Assembly: GCA_037447655.1 (NCBI GenBank) | Contig: JBBHKE010000439.1 | Span: forward strand, 64,001-74,351 | Direction of reading: 5' to 3' | Origin: Zygnema cylindricum | Lineage: Eukaryota; Streptophyta; Zygnematophyceae; Zygnematales; Zygnemataceae | DNA: 10,351 nucleotides | In this document: positions 8,220 to 10,351 of the stretch, one piece after another | Layout of the letters: every line of letters starts with the position of its first letter | Position numbering within the stretch: position 1 is the first letter of the stretch | Notes under the pieces: generated by a model | The model's database searches: none | What the model was told of the DNA's origin: nothing | The model's input: only the letters and a program-made list of their open reading frames with translations | Position numbers and translations under genes: made by a program

Positions 8220-8878
8220 GGGTTGGTTGGAGGAAGGGTAAAAGGGCTTTGCGATGGGGATGGAGGAAGTGGACGTTCGGAAATGAGGGTCAAAGACTTG
8301 TCTTGAGGCTGCTCTCGCTGATGAGGAGGGCCATACCGCGGTGTACGGAAAGGTTGGGTATGGTGCTCTCCAGATTCGGGCAAAGGCATGGGAACAAGGG
8401 GTTCGTTTGGGTCAAAGGGTTGGGGTGAGGGTGTGGCGGTGGGTGGTGGAGGAGGCGGTTCAGGAGGGTGGAACAACCTTGAGGAGACAGTCGGTACACG
8501 CGGATGAGTTGGAGAGGATGGGGAAGGAGAGCGACACGCTCTTCGTGAAACTCTGAGACCTCCATAAGTCCTCATACTGGACAGCTTCCGAGAAGCATCT
8601 AGGATAACCCTGACCCCTTTCTGTTTCAGCAAAAATAACTGCCACCCTCGCACAAAATAACTCTGACCAACTTCACCCTTGTGAATGCAAGACTCCACTG
8701 AGTCGATAGCAAAAAGAATCTCTGAATTTGCTCCCTTGAGCAATAAGTTATGGAGGGTCAAAGTTGACCTTTTGTACAGAAGCTCTTTGGGAGAGAGGGT
8801 CCTATCTTCTAATTTTTCTAATTAATATCTCTCTCACAGACTCTATCTACTGATGTACGGAGCCAATCAGATTTCAGT

Positions 8879-8921
8879 TCCGTACACAAAAGTACAGCTG
8901 CTGGTGTACTTTCTGTACGGA
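8879..8921. repeat. Imperfect inverted repeat of GTAC motifs inside the LTR
   Basis: The left arm TCCGTACACAAAAGTACA (8879-8896) and right arm TGTACTTTCTGTACGGA (8905-8921) pair almost fully around the 8-nt loop GCTGCTGG. Each arm carries two GTAC cores, and two further GTACs flank it (8855 and 8926). Confidence 0.85.
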
Positions 8922-8948
8922 CATTGTACGACATGGCCTAAATGTCGA

Positions 8949-9017
8949 CACGTGGTATGTTCGGATTCACTCCGTAATCCTCGGAGATACCGCGATCCAA
9001 TATCATTCCGCCACGTG
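8949..9017. promoter_or_regulatory. Two CACGTG (G-box/ABRE-like) sites in the LTR
   Basis: GACACGTGGT has its core at 8949-8954 and CCACGTGTCA has its core at 9012-9017. The sites face each other, 63 bp apart. ACACGTGG-type sites bind plant bZIP and bHLH factors. Function in the LTR is inferred. Confidence 0.5.
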
Positions 9018-9117
9018 TCATCTGATGTGGCGATTACCACAAACCGCCGAAATCCTCTTCCGCGATCTCGACGTGAATTCCGGCCGTCCGATTAAATTCA
9101 CATTTAATCTTAGCCGT

Positions 9118-9175
9118 AATAAATACATGCGCGGTATTCGTTTCACTAAAGAAATAAATGCGCGGTATTAGTTTT
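9118..9175. repeat. Short direct repeat in the LTR around ATGCGCGGTATT
   Basis: ATGCGCGGTATT occurs at 9127-9138 and 9158-9169, 31 bp apart. Both copies are flanked by AATAAAT-like and GTTT-like sequence, so each repeat unit is about 25 bp. Confidence 0.75.
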
Positions 9176-9326
9176 TTATCCGTACCGGAATCCGTACTTT
9201 TACTAGATATATGTCTCCCGTAAACAGTTATAGTTAAATGAAATATCCCACGTATAAATGTTTAAATAATAATCAAACCATATACTACATAACACTACTT
9301 CTAGACTAAACGACTAAGGCTAACGG

Positions 9327-9351
9327 CTACCGGCTGTTTGCCGGCCGGTAG
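9327..9351. repeat. GC-rich hairpin in the LTR
   Basis: CTACCGGC (9327-9334) and GCCGGTAG (9344-9351) are perfect 8-bp inverted arms around a 9-nt loop, inside AT-rich DNA. Confidence 0.75.
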
Positions 9352-9593
9352 GTACCAGGATAAAATCTTGTGGCCGCACATATCTTTTAGTAAATAAACC
9401 ACTAACTAATATATATTTTCACGTAAACCTCTGGATAGCCTAGGTAGCCATGGCTCTAGCTCCCTCTCCAATTTCTCAGTGACTGCGACAAGTTTGAGAG
9501 TTGGAGAGAGAAGTTAGAAGTAGACTGCCTCAGCTTCTTTCTTATTTCTATTTAGACCTAGAAAATACTTTAAAAAGACGATTATTTTCTACA

Positions 9594-9606
9594 CTCCCCT
9601 TATTTT
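9594..9606 (-). other. Polypurine tract of the copia element
   Basis: The tract AAAATAAGGGGAG on the minus strand lies directly between the pol stop codon (9609-9607) and the TGT that begins the LTR. This is the standard plus-strand primer position in LTR retrotransposons. Confidence 0.8.
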
Positions 9607-10351
9607 CTAGTCAATCTTTAATTTCAGGCCACACTTTTCCCTGCAGAAAATTAGCTTAGGGGAAGGTACAAGTTTGGTCATCATATCTGCTACCATCTCA
9701 CTATCTGGTCGGTACTCTAAACTGGATTTTTTTTTTCTACTTTCTCTCTAACAAAGTTGAGTCTGATGTCCATGTGTTTGGCTTTAAAATGATGTTTACG
9801 ATTGGCAGAAATAGCGATTGCTGCCTGATTATCACAAAATGTTTTCTGCACACCACTCTTAAGGTGACCAAGCTCACCAAGCAAAGACTTGACCCACATC
9901 AATTCTTTTACAGGAGAGCAAGAGGCCATATACTCAGCCTCCATGGTGGACTGAGCAATAACTTTTTGTTGTTTGCTACTCCAACAGCAAGCCCTATCAC
10001 CCACATGTAATACATATCCAGAAGTGCATCTCCTCATCGCAGCATCACCATAAATAGCATCTCTCCAAGTTGTGATGTTAGTATTCTCCCCAGCCAAATG
10101 CAACCATAGATCCCTAGTTCCTATCAAATATCTAAGGACTCTCTCAGCTGCCTCCTAATCCCTCTTAGTGGGAGCATTTAGACTTCTACTCAGCACTCCT
10201 ACAGCTGCAGCTAAATCCGGCCAGGTACAATTCATAAAATAGATTAGACTTCCCACTACTTGCCTGTAAGGAATAGTCTGCATGAACTTCTGTTCTTCAG
10301 GAGATAATTCCTCGTCTAAGACTATGACTCCTTCTTCCTCACTCCCCTCAC
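9607..10351 (-). pseudogene. Ty1/copia pol C-terminus (end of reverse transcriptase and RNase H), partial and broken
   Basis: The frame is open from the right edge. It carries PYRQVVGSLIYFMNCTWPDLA and VGVLSRSLNAPTKRD (the conserved RT-RNase H connection), then a TAG stop at 10157-10155 where the family has Trp. RNase H follows: Asp in WRDAIYGD, TSGYVLHVGD, CCWSSKQQKVIAQST, catalytic Glu in MEAEYM, CDNQAAIAIS with Asp, and KAKHMDIRLNFVREKVE. A T10 run on the plus strand (9727-9736, A10 in the coding sense) marks a frameshift. In another frame the normal copia C-terminus resumes (EYRPDSEMVADMMTK, then CREKCGLKLKID) and ends at TAG 9609-9607. The element is inactive as sequenced. The rest of gag-pol lies to the right. 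Confidence 0.93.

Larger units (their letters stand above)
4968..8805 (-). pseudogene. Decayed non-LTR retrotransposon polyprotein: zinc finger - reverse transcriptase - CCHC finger - restriction-like endonuclease
   Basis: One long ORF can be followed through lesions. Order: an N-terminal region of unknown function (8805-8560), a proline-rich stretch (about 8560-8050), a C2HC finger (8026-7959, starting CPGCGKPY), and a linker ending in LPPRGG. Next come an RT palm with QGDPLG and an ADD box at 6632-6624, a thumb region, a CCIC...HLLRC finger with a following HD (5636-5550), and an endonuclease-like tail. The tail shows RVDLVF (about 5435-5418), GD (about 5395) and a K-E-R-x-Y motif (about 5307-5289). 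In-frame stops lie at 7642-7640, 7489-7487, 7055-7053, 6938-6936, 6809-6807, 6206-6204 and 5342-5340; frame changes lie near 7345, 5450 and 5390. RT identity is firm. The R2/NeSL-like endonuclease assignment is inference from motif order. The true 5' end is unknown: no ATG is evident and the frame opens at a stop near 8806. Confidence 0.85.
8773..9593 (-). mobile_element. Probable 3' LTR of a Ty1/copia retrotransposon (inner boundary firm, outer boundary tentative)
   Basis: Reading the minus strand, pol is followed by a purine tract and then TGTAGAAAATAA starting at 9593, the usual place and TG start of a 3' LTR. The outer end must be CA on this strand. The best candidate is TACA ending at 8773 (plus strand TGTACAG), which makes TGTA...TACA ends and an 821-bp LTR. 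The other LTR is not in the window, so neither length nor target duplication can be verified. The body holds GTAC clusters, two CACGTG boxes, a 9327-9351 hairpin and a short direct repeat. It holds no gene. Confidence 0.55.

Noticed and set aside
8341-8556. Plus-strand 71-codon frame in the proline-rich region
   Set aside because: It is the antisense of low-complexity proline codons in the retroelement ORF.
1-10351. CRISPR arrays, bacterial operons or phage systems
   Set aside because: There are no regular spacer-repeat arrays and no prokaryotic gene organisation. The spliced plant gene and eukaryotic retroelements point to a nuclear genome.

Overview
The window looks like nuclear DNA of a land plant. 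It carries a spliced gene with GT-AG introns for the plant enzyme UDP-rhamnose synthase (RHM). The rest is AT-rich intergenic DNA filled with decayed transposable elements: a Ty1/copia LTR element, a non-LTR retroelement and a hAT-type MITE. There are no bacterial-style operons or ribosome binding sites. The RHM gene is split into at least five coding exons and the retroelement types are unusual. This makes me lean towards a non-seed plant (moss, liverwort, lycophyte or fern), but that is a guess.

Layout, left to right. (1) 1-2934, minus strand: the 5' four coding exons of RHM, with the C-terminal exon(s) beyond the left edge. Exons are 2934-2209, 1575-932, 676-532 and 229-113. They give 544 continuous codons covering the N-terminal dehydratase domain and most of the C-terminal epimerase/reductase domain. 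(2) 2935-4420: 5' leader, a TATA box and a long upstream region with no gene. It contains bZIP, RY and G-box motifs and an excess of GTAC tetramers. (3) 4428-4811: a non-coding hAT-like MITE with 15-bp terminal inverted repeats, a near-perfect 8-bp target duplication, TATCGATA-type subterminal repeats and an extreme homopolymer/palindrome core. (4) about 8805-4968, minus strand: a long dead non-LTR retrotransposon ORF. It has a proline-rich N-terminus with a C2HC zinc finger, then reverse transcriptase (ADD box), then a CCHC-type finger, then a PD-(D/E)XK-like endonuclease. It is broken by seven stops and about three frameshifts. (5) about 8773-9593: the probable 3' LTR of a Ty1/copia element, rich in GTAC and CACGTG motifs and hairpins. 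(6) 9594-10351, minus strand: the polypurine tract and the end of copia pol (RT-RNase H), with one nonsense and one frameshift, running off the right edge.

RHM is the only gene that looks functional. It supplies UDP-L-rhamnose for pectin and glycosides. The elements upstream of it have no coding relation to it, but the MITE and the GTAC-rich DNA lie 1.1-1.9 kb upstream of its start codon and could affect its expression. The most unusual item is the non-LTR element, whose domain order (N-terminal zinc finger, RT, C-terminal restriction-like endonuclease) is that of the early-branching R2/NeSL-type LINEs. It is not the layout of the L1/RTE type that dominates flowering plants.
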